From positions 1 to 21,412 of the forward strand of contig JASLBU010000221.1 in the NCBI GenBank assembly GCA_030146365.1: a DNA stretch of 21,412 nt, given 5' to 3'. The translations under genes were made by a program, and so were the position numbers. Origin of the DNA: Candidatus Limnocylindria bacterium. Lineage in GTDB: Bacteria; Chloroflexota; Limnocylindria; QHBO01. Position 1 is the first letter of the stretch, and each line of letters opens with the position of its first letter. The notes under the pieces are model-generated. The model did no database searches, was not told where the DNA came from, and saw only the letters and a program-made list of their open reading frames with translations. This document shows, one piece after another, positions 7,947 to 15,600 of this stretch.

Positions 7947-8903
7947 GTGTTCGGACGACGCAAGCGGGAGGAGGCTGCCGCCGCAGAAGCGGTGCGCGAG
8001 GCGGAGCGGCGCGCCCTGTTCACGCGCCTGGCTGAACGGCCCGAGCACATCTGCCCGTTCCTCGGTCTCGCAGGCGACCGGACCGAATACATCGAGGGCG
8101 TCAGCGACGAGCATCGATGCTTCGCGTTCGGCGACCCCGCCATGATCAGCGCCGAGCAGCAGACCCGCGTCTGCCAGGAGCGCGGTTACGGCAACTGCCC
8201 GCGCTACCTGCGCGGGGTCCTCGTGATCCCCACGGAGGAGCTCGAGGCGCTGCGGCGGCCGATGCCGCGCGCCGCCGCCCAGCCGCCCCCGCCGCCTCCC
8301 ACCGAAACGACACGCCGCCGGCGCGGCGCACCGATCCTGCTTGCCCTCCTCCTTCTCCTGCTCGTCGGTGGCGGCGTCGGGACGTACCTGCTGCTCGCGC
8401 GCGATGACGGCGTGGCGGTCGTGTCGCCAAGTGCGTCGGTCGGCGGCACACCGTCCGCCGTTCCGACCCCGGCGGTCACCACGACGCCGACCGAGCCCCC
8501 GCCGACCGAGCCCCCGCCGTCCGCCTCCCCCAGCGGCATCGCCAGCCCAACGCTGGAACCGACCCCGGACGTCGGAGACGCGTTCGCCTTCTACGAGGTC
8601 TCCGTCGGCCCGGAGGTGGACTTCAATCTGTATCGCCTCGACGCTGCAGGACAGGTTTCTGCGAGTCGAGTGATCTCCTTCGACGCCTTCTCCTTCGCTC
8701 GGGCTGAGCCAGTCGCGGCTGCCGACGGATCGGTGTACTGGGTGACTCAGGACGGCGACCTCGCCGGCTGGGGATACACGGCACCCGCGTCAGGCCCATT
8801 CAGGATCCGAGCAGTGTTCCTCAGCGGCGCGGGTGAGCGGCGTTCGGAGTACCTCGTCGAGGGTCAGCTCGGCGAGCTTCCGGAGGAAACGCCAGCGCCC
8901 TGA
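7947..8903 (+). CDS. Single-pass membrane protein with N-terminal Cys/His domain and Pro-rich stalk
   Basis: The function of this 318-aa protein is unknown. Residues 36-88 form a compact domain beginning CPFLGL and ending in CPRY, with C36, H56, C58, C76 and C84, a probable zinc or structural site. From family knowledge, domains of this CP-x-LG ... H-x-C ... C ... CP-x-Y type recur in Chloroflexota membrane or LysM proteins, but I cannot verify that here. A Pro run (113-118) and an Arg cluster (123-126) precede one transmembrane helix (about 127-150). Positive-inside topology puts the Cys/His domain in the cytosol. Outside follow a Ser/Thr/Pro stalk with two PTEPP repeats and a roughly 110-aa C-terminal domain rich in aromatic and acidic residues. 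GAGGG at 7936-7940 is 6 nt before the GTG start. It may link a cytosolic signal to the cell surface (inference). Confidence 0.75.
   Translation: MFGRRKREEAAAAEAVREAERRALFTRLAERPEHICPFLGLAGDRTEYIEGVSDEHRCFAFGDPAMISAEQQTRVCQERGYGNCPRYLRGVLVIPTEELEALRRPMPRAAAQPPPPPPTETTRRRRGAPILLALLLLLLVGGGVGTYLLLARDDGVAVVSPSASVGGTPSAVPTPAVTTTPTEPPPTEPPPSASPSGIASPTLEPTPDVGDAFAFYEVSVGPEVDFNLYRLDAAGQVSASRVISFDAFSFARAEPVAAADGSVYWVTQDGDLAGWGYTAPASGPFRIRAVFLSGAGERRSEYLVEGQLGELPEETPAP
8486..8515 (+). repeat. Two tandem 15-bp repeats
   Basis: Two exact copies of a 15-bp unit, GCCGACCGAGCCCCC, lie inside the Pro-rich stalk of the membrane protein and encode PTEPP twice. The array probably varies in copy number by slippage. 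Confidence 0.8.
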
Positions 8904-8917
8904 CGCCGGCAGGCGTC
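8902..8917 (+). terminator. Hairpin at the stop of the 318-aa gene, possible terminator
   Basis: GACGCC (8902-8907), loop GGCA, GGCGTC (8912-8917) form a perfect 6-bp stem starting within the TGA stop. A second stem, CCGGCG (8922-8927) with CGCCGG (8936-8941), follows. No T-run comes after either, so termination is not proven. Confidence 0.4.
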
Positions 8918-8956
8918 CTCTCCGGCGATCACCCCCGCCGGGGCTCTCTGACTTTC

Positions 8957-8998
8957 GGCGTCCTGATTCGATGCAGCCCGGCTCTCAGCCCGGACGCC
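8957..8998 (+). repeat. Inverted repeat upstream of the mraZ promoter
   Basis: GGCGTCC (8957-8963) is complementary to GGACGCC (8992-8998) around a 28-nt loop that contains two direct copies of CAGCCCGG (8974-8981 and 8986-8993). GGCGTCCT also occurs at 8912-8919, so alternative pairing with the hairpin at 8902 is possible. Between 8999 and 9097 I see nothing further. Confidence 0.5.
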
Positions 8999-9097
8999 CC
9001 TGTCGCAGCGCCGACCGCTCCTTGCGAGTCGCCCTGGCCTCGCTTCACAAGGTCATTCGCGACTTCCGCGACGCTGGCGACCGATGCGCAAAAACCC

Positions 9098-9125
9098 TTG
9101 ACGGGTGGTCGCTGCCCTGTATAGT
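9098..9125 (+). promoter_or_regulatory. Promoter of the mraZ/dcw cluster
   Basis: TTGACG (9098-9103) and TATAGT (9120-9125), separated by 16 bp, form the best match to a sigma-70-type promoter in the window. Transcription would start near 9132, about 50 bp before the mraZ ATG. The MraZ box array overlaps the last base of the -10 and the start site. Confidence 0.75.
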
Positions 9126-9169
9126 GGCGGCCTGTGGTTCCAAATGGGGCCATATGGGGAGAAGTGGTG
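9125..9169 (+). promoter_or_regulatory. Array of five TGG boxes, probable MraZ operator
   Basis: TGGCG (9125), TGGTT (9135), TGGGG (9145), TGGGG (9155) and TGGTG (9165) start at exactly 10-bp intervals. E. coli MraZ is known to bind TGGGN repeats separated by 5 nt in its own promoter, the same geometry. Here the boxes cover the end of the -10 element, the predicted start point and the leader, so binding would block transcription of mraZ and the genes behind it. The outer boxes are less perfect than the two central ones. Confidence 0.7.
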
Positions 9170-9182
9170 GATAGCAGGCGAG

Positions 9183-9632
9183 ATGGATCGGGCGTCGTTC
9201 CTCACCGGGGAGTTCCGGCACGCGCTGGACGACCGCGGCCGCGTGGCGGTGCCGGTGCGGTTCCGCGCTCGCCTCGCGGAGGGGGCGACGCTCGCTCGCT
9301 GGCTGGACGGTTGCCTGGCGATCTTCCCCGCCGATGCCTGGGACGCGCTCGCGGCGAAGATCCAGGCCCTGCCGACGACGAACGCCGCCGCGCGGCAGTT
9401 CGGTCGATTCATGAGTTCGGGGGCGGTCGAGGTGGAGCTCGACCGACAGGGACGGGTCCTCGTCCCGAGCTACCTGCGCGAGTACGCCGATCTGACCGCG
9501 GGCGAGGCGGTCGTGGTCGGTGCGCTCAACCGCCTCGAGATCTGGGCCCCGGCTCGGTGGCAGCCGTACCGGTCGCAGATCGAGGACGCGCCGGAAGCGC
9601 TTGCCGAACACCTCGCCGACCTGGGCATCTGA
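9183..9632 (+). CDS. mraZ: Transcriptional regulator MraZ
   Basis: This 149-aa DNA-binding protein has two AbrB-like domains: LDDRGRVAVP (D17 and R20) and LDRQGRVLVPSYLREYA (D88 and R91). Members form rings and repress their own promoter and the dcw cluster. The ATG at 9183 gives the family-type N-terminus (FLTGEFRHALDDRGR). An in-frame ATG at 9144 would add 13 residues but has no ribosome-binding site and would place operator boxes inside the gene. The Shine-Dalgarno of 9183 is poor (AGG at 9176, 4 nt away). rsmH follows after a 70-bp gap. Length and gene position are normal for the family. Confidence 0.95.
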   Translation: MDRASFLTGEFRHALDDRGRVAVPVRFRARLAEGATLARWLDGCLAIFPADAWDALAAKIQALPTTNAAARQFGRFMSSGAVEVELDRQGRVLVPSYLREYADLTAGEAVVVGALNRLEIWAPARWQPYRSQIEDAPEALAEHLADLGI

Positions 9633-9702
9633 GGATGCCCGGGCCATTGATGCGTCTCCGGGCCGCTCGGCCCGCCGTCCGACTAACGAGGTGCAACGCC
9701 AC

Positions 9703-10665
9703 ATGGGAGAAGGGCACCTGCCGGTCCTGGTCGACGAGGTCGTCACCTCGCTGGCCGTCGGTCCCGGCAGCTCCGTGGCTGATTGCACGGTCGGCGGCGG
9801 TGGGCACGCCGAGCGGCTTCTGGAGACCACGTCTCCGGATGGCCGCCTGCTCGGTATCGATGCCGATCGGGCGGCCATCGCGGAGGCGAAACGCGTGCTC
9901 GCGCGCTTCGGCGACCGGGTGGTGCTCCGCCAGGCGAACTTCGAGGCCATCTACGACACGGCCACCGACGCGGGCGTCGTCCCGCTCGACGCGGTCCTGT
10001 TCGACCTCGGTCTCAGCAGCTACCAGCTGGCTGACCCCGGACGCGGATTCAGCTTTGCGGCCGATGCGCCGCCGGACATGAGATTCGATGAAACGAGTGG
10101 TGTATCGGCCCTTGAGCTCATCGAGCGCTCCTCGGAGCGAGAGCTCGCCGGAATCCTCGCGACGTTTGGTGAGGAGCGCCGTGCAGGCCGCATCGCGAAG
10201 GCGATCTTGGCGGCGAGTGCGGAGGGTCGGCTCGTGACCGCCACGGACCTGGCCAAGGTCGTGGCGGCCGCCGCGCCGGGCCGGCCCGGAGGGGCCGATG
10301 CCGGACGGATCCACCCCGCCACCCGCACCTTCCAGGCGCTGCGCATCGCCGTGAACCGCGAGGTGGAGGTGCTTTCGGCCGGCCTGGCCGGCGCCCTCGC
10401 GGCCCTGCGCCCCGGCGGCCGGATGGCCGTCATCAGCTACCACAGCCTCGAGGACCGGATCGTCAAGCGGTTCATCGCCCGTGAGAGCCGCGACTGCCTC
10501 GAGGATCCACTGCCGCCGGTCTGCACCTGCGGTCATCGCGCGCAGGTGCGCGCGATAACGAAGGGCGTTGTCACCGCGGACCCCGAGGAGGTCCGGCGGA
10601 ATCGCCGAGCGCGCAGCGCAAAGCTGCGCGTCGCCGAGAAGCTCGCCACCGGCGAGCGGCACTGA
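9703..10665 (+). CDS. rsmH: 16S rRNA (cytosine-1402-N4)-methyltransferase RsmH
   Basis: This 320-aa enzyme uses S-adenosylmethionine to methylate N4 of C1402 in the ribosomal P site. The N-terminus HLPVLVDEVV, SAM motif DCTVGGGGHAERLL (27-40), D53, FDLGLSSYQLADPGRGFSF (100-118), DMRFD (125-129), TRTFQALRIAVNRE (207-220) and ISYHSLEDRIVKRF (244-257) are all typical, as is the later VCTCGH segment. GAGGTG at 9688-9693 is 9 nt before the ATG at 9703. A GTG at 9691 would add four residues. It lies second in the dcw cluster, its standard place after mraZ. The next ORF begins 14 bp after the stop. Confidence 0.96.
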   Translation: MGEGHLPVLVDEVVTSLAVGPGSSVADCTVGGGGHAERLLETTSPDGRLLGIDADRAAIAEAKRVLARFGDRVVLRQANFEAIYDTATDAGVVPLDAVLFDLGLSSYQLADPGRGFSFAADAPPDMRFDETSGVSALELIERSSERELAGILATFGEERRAGRIAKAILAASAEGRLVTATDLAKVVAAAAPGRPGGADAGRIHPATRTFQALRIAVNREVEVLSAGLAGALAALRPGGRMAVISYHSLEDRIVKRFIARESRDCLEDPLPPVCTCGHRAQVRAITKGVVTADPEEVRRNRRARSAKLRVAEKLATGERH

Positions 10666-10679
10666 GGAGGGTTCGAGTG

Positions 10680-10892
10680 ATGGCCAAGGGACGTTCCCGC
10701 CACGTGGCGAGCCGGCGCCGGATGTACTCGGCACGGCAGCGCGATCTTCGCGAGCGGCGCCTGCACGCGGCCCGCGACGACGACCACTGGTTGACGGACC
10801 AGGTGGCGGCGATCGAGATCGAGGAGAGCCTCGACTTCGAGGCGCCGGCGACATTCGGCACGTCGGTTCGCCGGCGCGCCACCGCCGCGTAG
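10680..10892 (+). CDS. Small basic/acidic protein between rsmH and ftsL, unknown
   Basis: I do not recognise this 70-aa product. The first 33 residues are very basic (many Arg, with one Tyr and several His). The middle is acidic (DDDHW, then EIEESLDFE), and the last ten residues are basic again. It has no transmembrane segment and no cysteine. A strong AGGAGGG at 10665-10671 sits 8 nt before the ATG; a GTG at 10677 is an alternative start. Third codon positions are mostly G/C, as in neighbouring genes. Its location between rsmH and the FtsL-like gene suggests a role tied to division or to rRNA/ribosome work, but this is only context. It could be a lineage-specific protein. Confidence 0.65.
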   Translation: MAKGRSRHVASRRRMYSARQRDLRERRLHAARDDDHWLTDQVAAIEIEESLDFEAPATFGTSVRRRATAA

Positions 10893-10925
10893 CACTGCCG
10901 CAGCGAGCAAGGAGCACAGGCGCGC

Positions 10926-11342
10926 ATGGCGATCATCGGCGCACGACCGGTCAGCACTCCCTGGTTCATTCCGGGGCGCGGCCGCACGCGCACCCGGACG
11001 CGACCCCGACCCGCGCGGCGGGCCTCGCGCAGCCGCGCGCTGCGACGCGTCGAGTCCGGGCTGGACGTGCGTCCGCTGCTGGTCGTGATCGCCGTGGCCG
11101 CCGCCCTCGCGCTCTTTTACCTGAGCCAGTCGGCGCACGTGGCGGCGACCGGCTACGAGATCGACTCGCTCCAGAACCGGCTCGCCGAGTCGCGGGCCAG
11201 GCAGCAGCAGATCGTGTCGGCCATCGGTGAGGCCCGTTCGCCCTCGTCGATCACCCGCAGGGCGCGCGAGGAGCTGCACCTCGTGCCGCTGGAGCAGAGC
11301 GCCGTGACCTACGCCACCGACGGCAGCGAACCGGCCGATTGA
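10926..11342 (+). CDS. ftsL: FtsL/FtsB/DivIC-like septum protein
   Basis: The 138-aa protein has the build of a bitopic division protein: a very Arg-rich cytoplasmic tail (about 17-41), one transmembrane helix (49-67), and an outside heptad-like segment (74-103: YEIDSLQNRLAESRARQQQ) expected to form a coiled coil with FtsB/DivIC and FtsQ. A conserved-looking ARE-LHLVPLEQS motif follows. It lies between rsmH and ftsI, the normal ftsL place, which is the main basis for the symbol because such proteins share little sequence. AAGGAG at 10909-10914 is 11 nt before the ATG. The role in the divisome, activating FtsW/FtsI, is inferred from the family. Confidence 0.75.
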   Translation: MAIIGARPVSTPWFIPGRGRTRTRTRPRPARRASRSRALRRVESGLDVRPLLVVIAVAAALALFYLSQSAHVAATGYEIDSLQNRLAESRARQQQIVSAIGEARSPSSITRRAREELHLVPLEQSAVTYATDGSEPAD

Positions 11343-11388
11343 TCGAGTTCCTGCGGCCGATGGCGGCCGCACCGCACCGGAGATAGCA

Positions 11389-13170
11389 ATGCTCGCCAGG
11401 ACCGACAGTCGTGCCCGCGCACTGGTCCTCCTCATCGTCGTGGTGGTCGCCGCGTCGGCAATCGGTGCTCGCCTGGTGTGGTGGCAGGTTGCGCAGCAAT
11501 CCTGGCTGTCGAGCATGGCGATGCACCAGCTGGCCCAGCACGACGACCTTCCGGCCGAGCGTGGCGAGATCACCGACATCAATGGCGAGCTGCTGGCGAC
11601 GTCGGTGGAGCTGCAGTCCGTGTTCGCCACCCCGCCCACCATCCAGGACTCGGGCATGGCGGCAACGATCCTCGCGTCCGTGCTCGACCGACCAGTCGAG
11701 TCGATTCGAACCAAGCTCGAGAGCGACGCCAGCTGGGCCTGGCTCGCGCGACGCGTCACACCCGCGCAGGCCGACCGCATTCGCGACCTCGATCTGCCCG
11801 GCATTGGCCTGCTGCCCGAGACGAAGCGCGTCTACCCGGTCCACGGGGTCGCCGAAGGGACGACGATGGCGGCGCAGGTGCTGGGCTTCGTCGACGTCGA
11901 CGGTGTCGGGCAGTATGGGGTCGAGAGCGGCGAGAACATGCTGCTTGCCGGTTCGCCCGGGCGGATCACCGCGCAGGAGGACGTCGGCGGGCGGCAGATC
12001 GCCGACTCGGCCACGCTCCTGACGGAGCCGGTCGACGGTGCGGACCTGCGCCTCACCATCGATGCCGGCGTCCAGCACCTGCTGGAGCAGGTGATCTGGA
12101 GCACGTACGAGACGAACAATGCGGTCGGCGCGACCGGCATCATCATGAACGCCGAGACCGGCGGGATCCTGGGAATGGCGAGCTTCCCCTCGTATGACGC
12201 GAACCAGTTCGCGACGACCGATGGCGAGCGCTTCACGAACCCGGCGATCTCCCGCCAGTACGAGCCCGGGTCGGTCATGAAGGCGTTCACGATCGCCGCC
12301 GCCCTGGACGCCGGTGCGATCACCACCCGCGATACCTTCGAGGATGACAACAACCTTCAGCTGCGCGGCGTCCGCATCCAGAACGCGGACCGCGAGCGGT
12401 TCCCGTACGGCCACGGGCCGATCACCGCCGCCGACGTCCTGGCGCTATCGAACAACGTCGGGGCGGCGAAGATCGGCCTCGAGCTCGGCGGGGACGGGCT
12501 CCACGACAGCTTCCGGCGCTTCGGGTTCGGCAGCCCAACGGGCATCGAGCTCGCCGGTGAAGAGCCGGGGCTGGTCTGGGAGCCGGAGCAGGCATCGGGC
12601 GAGCTCACCACAGCCCAGAACGCGTTCGGGCAGGGGCTGAGCCTGACGGCCGTGCAGCTCGTCGCCGGCTACGCCGCGTTCGCAAACGGCGGGGAGTTGG
12701 TCACGCCGCACGTGATCGCCGGCTGGACCGACCCTGACGGCACGTACCACGACGCGGAGCAGCCGCCGGCGGAGCGGATCTTGCGTCCGGAGACTGCGGC
12801 CACCATGGTCGACCTCCTGACGAACGCCATCGACGACGGGATTGCCAGCGGTGCACAGATTCCTGGGTATACCGTGGCGGGCAAGACCGGCACGGCCCAG
12901 ATCGCCGGCCCGGTCGAGGGGCAGACGCCGGACGGGGAGACGGTGACGCGCTGGCGGTACATCTCCGGCTGGGTCGATTCGAGCTTCGTGGGGTTCCTGC
13001 CGGCAAGCGACCAGAAGCTCGTCACGCTCATCCTCATCCATCGGCCGTCGCCCTGGGACGAGCGGATGCCGGAGCGTCCCGAGGCCGTCTACGCGCGCCT
13101 GATGCCGCAGATCCTCGACTACCTGGCCATCCCGCCGGACCGCCCCATCCAGCCGGTCGCACAGCCGTGA
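11389..13170 (+). CDS. ftsI: Septal class B penicillin-binding protein (FtsI/PBP3 type)
   Basis: This 593-aa membrane-anchored transpeptidase cross-links septal peptidoglycan. It has an N-terminal transmembrane helix (about 10-29), a dimerisation/pedestal region beginning PAERGEITDINGELLATS (55-72), and a transpeptidase domain with S295-x-x-K298 (PGSVMKAF), S354-N-N356 and K499-T-G-T502 (AGKTGTAQ). There is no PASTA domain after the enzyme, in contrast to SpoVD/PBP2x forms. GGAGA at 11379-11383 lies 5 nt before the ATG. The stop overlaps the murF GTG by 4 bp. Its position after ftsL supports FtsI over an elongation PBP2. murE would normally follow here but does not. Confidence 0.93.
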   Translation: MLARTDSRARALVLLIVVVVAASAIGARLVWWQVAQQSWLSSMAMHQLAQHDDLPAERGEITDINGELLATSVELQSVFATPPTIQDSGMAATILASVLDRPVESIRTKLESDASWAWLARRVTPAQADRIRDLDLPGIGLLPETKRVYPVHGVAEGTTMAAQVLGFVDVDGVGQYGVESGENMLLAGSPGRITAQEDVGGRQIADSATLLTEPVDGADLRLTIDAGVQHLLEQVIWSTYETNNAVGATGIIMNAETGGILGMASFPSYDANQFATTDGERFTNPAISRQYEPGSVMKAFTIAAALDAGAITTRDTFEDDNNLQLRGVRIQNADRERFPYGHGPITAADVLALSNNVGAAKIGLELGGDGLHDSFRRFGFGSPTGIELAGEEPGLVWEPEQASGELTTAQNAFGQGLSLTAVQLVAGYAAFANGGELVTPHVIAGWTDPDGTYHDAEQPPAERILRPETAATMVDLLTNAIDDGIASGAQIPGYTVAGKTGTAQIAGPVEGQTPDGETVTRWRYISGWVDSSFVGFLPASDQKLVTLILIHRPSPWDERMPERPEAVYARLMPQILDYLAIPPDRPIQPVAQP

Positions 13171-14606
13171 CGCTGATAGACTCGCCCCGAGTCCGCAGCG
13201 TGGTCTCCGTGCCTCCGACCATCCGCATCGACGATCTGATGACCGCCGTCGGCGGGCGTCTCCAGGCTCCCACCGCGGTCACCGGCGTCGCCGGCGCCAG
13301 CGTCGACTCCCGCAGCGTTCTCCCCGGGAATCTCTTCGTTGCCCTTCGCGGCGAGCGTACCGACGGCCATGCCCATGTCGCAGACGCGGTCGCTGCCGGG
13401 GCGGCGGCGGTCCTGGTGGATCGGCCCGTCGAGCTGCCGGCCGGCACGGACGCGGCGACGATCCTGGTGGCCGACCCTCTCACCGCCCTTCAGGAGCTCG
13501 CCGCCTGGTGGCGGTCGCGGCACGAGGTCCGCGTGGTCGGCGTGACCGGATCCACGGGCAAGACGATCGCCAAGGAGATCACAGCTGACGTGCTGTCGCG
13601 GGCGCTCCGGACGCTGCGCAACGAGGGGAACCTCAACTCCGAGTCGGGGCTGCCGATGACTCTGCTGCGCCTGGAGCCGTCGCACGAGGCGGCGGTCCTC
13701 GAGATGAGCATGTACACCGTCGGCGAGATCGCGCGGCTCGCTGAGATCGCACAGCCGGAGATCGGAATCGTGCTGGCGGTGCATCCGACCCACCTCGAGC
13801 GCGCAGGCAGCATCGAGCGCATCGCCCAGGCCAAGGCCGAGCTGGTGGATGCGTTGCCCGCGGATGGCCTGGCGGTCTTGAACGCCGATGACGAGCGCGT
13901 GGCCGCGATGGCCGCCCGAACCTCGGCCGCCGTTCGGACGTTCGGGCTCGGACCTGCCGCGGACGTGCAAGCCACCGACGTGGAGAGCCACGGTCTCGTG
14001 GGGACGACCTTCGTGATGCATGCGCCGTGGGGCACGCGTCGGCTGCGGAGTGCGACGCCGGGGCGTCACCTCGTCCCGCACGCCCTCGCGGCCGCGGTCG
14101 TGGCCGACTGGCTCGGCGTCCCGCTCGACGAGGTCGGCGCCGCGCTCGAGGCCGGCAGCAGGGCGCCGCACCGCATGGCCATCCTCACGGCCGGATCCGG
14201 GGCCACGCTGGTCGATGACACCTACAACGCGTCACCGGTGAGCGTGCGCGGCGCGCTCGGGTTCCTGGCCGAGACTTCCGTGACCCCCGGGCGGCGCCGG
14301 ATCGCCGTGCTGGGGGACATGCTGGAGCTGGGGCCGGACGAGGAGCTGCTGCACCGGGAGATCGGCGCCGTGGCCGCCAGCGCGGCCCACGCCCTGGTCA
14401 CGGTAGGGGAGCGCGGCCGCTGGATCGCCGACGGCGCTCGCCGGGGAGGGCTGACTGACGTGATCGAAACGAGCGACGGCGAGGATGCGGCCGAGGTCCT
14501 GGACGCACGGTTGGCACCAGGGCCCGGCGACCTGGTGCTCCTCAAGGCGTCACGCGGGATCGGCCTCGACCGTACCGTGGAACGGCTAGCGGCGGATCCG
14601 ACATGA
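13167..14606 (+). CDS. murF: UDP-N-acetylmuramoyl-tripeptide--D-alanyl-D-alanine ligase MurF
   Basis: This 479-aa Mur ligase adds D-Ala-D-Ala to the UDP-MurNAc tripeptide with ATP. The P-loop is VTGSTGKTIAKE (126-137), followed by NEGNLNSESGLPMTLLRL, the LEMSMYTVGEIA acidic motif, PTHLERAGSIERIAQAKAE, and DDTYNASPVSVRGAL; YNASP and the GSTGKT form distinguish MurF from MurE. The usual TN-x-G before the HLE motif reads LAVHP. The longest start is GTG at 13167 in a GTGA overlap with the ftsI stop. GTG codons at 13200 and 13209 would begin closer to the first conserved strand (TIRIDDL) and lie behind an extended -10-like TGATAGACT (13174-13182). The stop overlaps the mraY start (ATGA). Confidence 0.93.
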   Translation: MTLIDSPRVRSVVSVPPTIRIDDLMTAVGGRLQAPTAVTGVAGASVDSRSVLPGNLFVALRGERTDGHAHVADAVAAGAAAVLVDRPVELPAGTDAATILVADPLTALQELAAWWRSRHEVRVVGVTGSTGKTIAKEITADVLSRALRTLRNEGNLNSESGLPMTLLRLEPSHEAAVLEMSMYTVGEIARLAEIAQPEIGIVLAVHPTHLERAGSIERIAQAKAELVDALPADGLAVLNADDERVAAMAARTSAAVRTFGLGPAADVQATDVESHGLVGTTFVMHAPWGTRRLRSATPGRHLVPHALAAAVVADWLGVPLDEVGAALEAGSRAPHRMAILTAGSGATLVDDTYNASPVSVRGALGFLAETSVTPGRRRIAVLGDMLELGPDEELLHREIGAVAASAAHALVTVGERGRWIADGARRGGLTDVIETSDGEDAAEVLDARLAPGPGDLVLLKASRGIGLDRTVERLAADPT

Positions 14607-15589
14607 CGCTCGTGCAGGTGGTCGTCGCGCTTCTGCTGTCCTTCACCGGCATGGTCCTGCTGGGACCCATCTACATCAGCCTTCTCCAGCGCCTCGGAAT
14701 CGGCAAGCAGATCCGGGCGGAGGGGCCGCAGGCCCACTTCGTCAAGGCCGGCACGCCGACGATGGGCGGCATCCTCATGGTCGCCGTGGTGCTCTTCCTC
14801 GCCATGGCGCTCCGGATCGAGGACGCGGCAACGCTCACGCCGGCGCTGACGCTCATGGGCGTCGGCATTCTCGGCGCGGTCGACGACTACGTGAACGTCC
14901 GGACCGGCATCGGCATGCGCGGCCGGTGGAAGCTCGTGTGGCAGACGGTCGTGGCGCTGCTCGCGGGCTACTACATCCAGCGCCACTTCGACATCACGGG
15001 GATCAACATCCCCTTCGTCGGGGAGCTCGTGATCGGCCCGGTGCTCTTCGTCGCCTTCGTCGCCTTCGTCATCGTCGGCACCAGCAACGCGGTCAACCTC
15101 ACCGATGGCCTCGACGGCCTCGCGGGTGGCGTCCTCATCTTCAGCTTCGTCGCCTACCTGCTCATCAGCCTGGTCGAGGTACCCGGCGTCAAGATCGAGC
15201 AGCCGCAGCTCGCCGTCTTCTGCGCCCTCGTCATCGGTGCGCTCATGGGGTTTCTGTGGTTCAACGTGCATCCGGCGCAGATCTTCATGGGCGACTCGGG
15301 CGCGCTGAGCCTGGGAGCCACTCTGGCGGTGGTCGCGACGGTCAACGGCCAGCTTCCCCTGCTTGCCATCGTCGGCGTCGTCTTCTTCGCGGTGATCATG
15401 AGCGTGGTGCTCCAGGTGGCGAGCTTCCGGCTCTTCGGCCGGCGCATCTTCAGGATCGCGCCGCTGCATCACCACTTCGAGCTCGTGGGCTGGGCCGAGG
15501 AGAAGATCACCCTGCGGTTCTGGATCGTCGCCGCGCTCGCCGGCCTGCTCGGCGTCAGCATCTTCCTGTCGAGCGTGGCGGGCCTGTAG
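14603..15589 (+). CDS. mraY: Phospho-N-acetylmuramoyl-pentapeptide-transferase MraY
   Basis: This 328-aa integral membrane enzyme moves phospho-MurNAc-pentapeptide onto undecaprenyl phosphate to make lipid I. About ten transmembrane helices are visible. Catalytic and substrate residues are present: GTPTMGG (50-56), D94-D95 (GAVDDYVN), NLTDGLDGLAGG (N165, D168, D171), FMGDSGALSLG (D231) and the triple histidine PLHHHFE (289-291). HAFVKAG is seen here as AHFVKAG. It overlaps murF by 4 bp. The stop is within the ribosome-binding site of murD, so the two are probably co-translated. Confidence 0.97.
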   Translation: MTLVQVVVALLLSFTGMVLLGPIYISLLQRLGIGKQIRAEGPQAHFVKAGTPTMGGILMVAVVLFLAMALRIEDAATLTPALTLMGVGILGAVDDYVNVRTGIGMRGRWKLVWQTVVALLAGYYIQRHFDITGINIPFVGELVIGPVLFVAFVAFVIVGTSNAVNLTDGLDGLAGGVLIFSFVAYLLISLVEVPGVKIEQPQLAVFCALVIGALMGFLWFNVHPAQIFMGDSGALSLGATLAVVATVNGQLPLLAIVGVVFFAVIMSVVLQVASFRLFGRRIFRIAPLHHHFELVGWAEEKITLRFWIVAALAGLLGVSIFLSSVAGL

Positions 15590-15600
15590 GTGGACCGATG

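Noticed and set aside
8922..8941. CCGGCG/CGCCGG stem as a rho-independent terminator
   Set aside because: There is no T-rich tract after it and GC-rich inverted repeats arise easily here; kept only as part of the structured segment.
9105..9182. N-terminal extension of MraZ from a GTG or ATG upstream of 9183
   Set aside because: The added residues cover the promoter and operator boxes, have no ribosome-binding site, and do not match the family N-terminus.
9526..10917. A 463-codon - strand frame opposite rsmH, plus similar long frames at 14222-15475, 16959-18242 and 19335-20714
   Set aside because: All are antisense shadows of conserved dcw genes, with skewed composition and no recognisable motif.
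13174..13182. Extended -10 TGATAGACT as a murF promoter
   Set aside because: No -35 is present, and murF is joined to ftsI by a GTGA overlap, so an internal promoter is possible but unsupported; mentioned under murF only.
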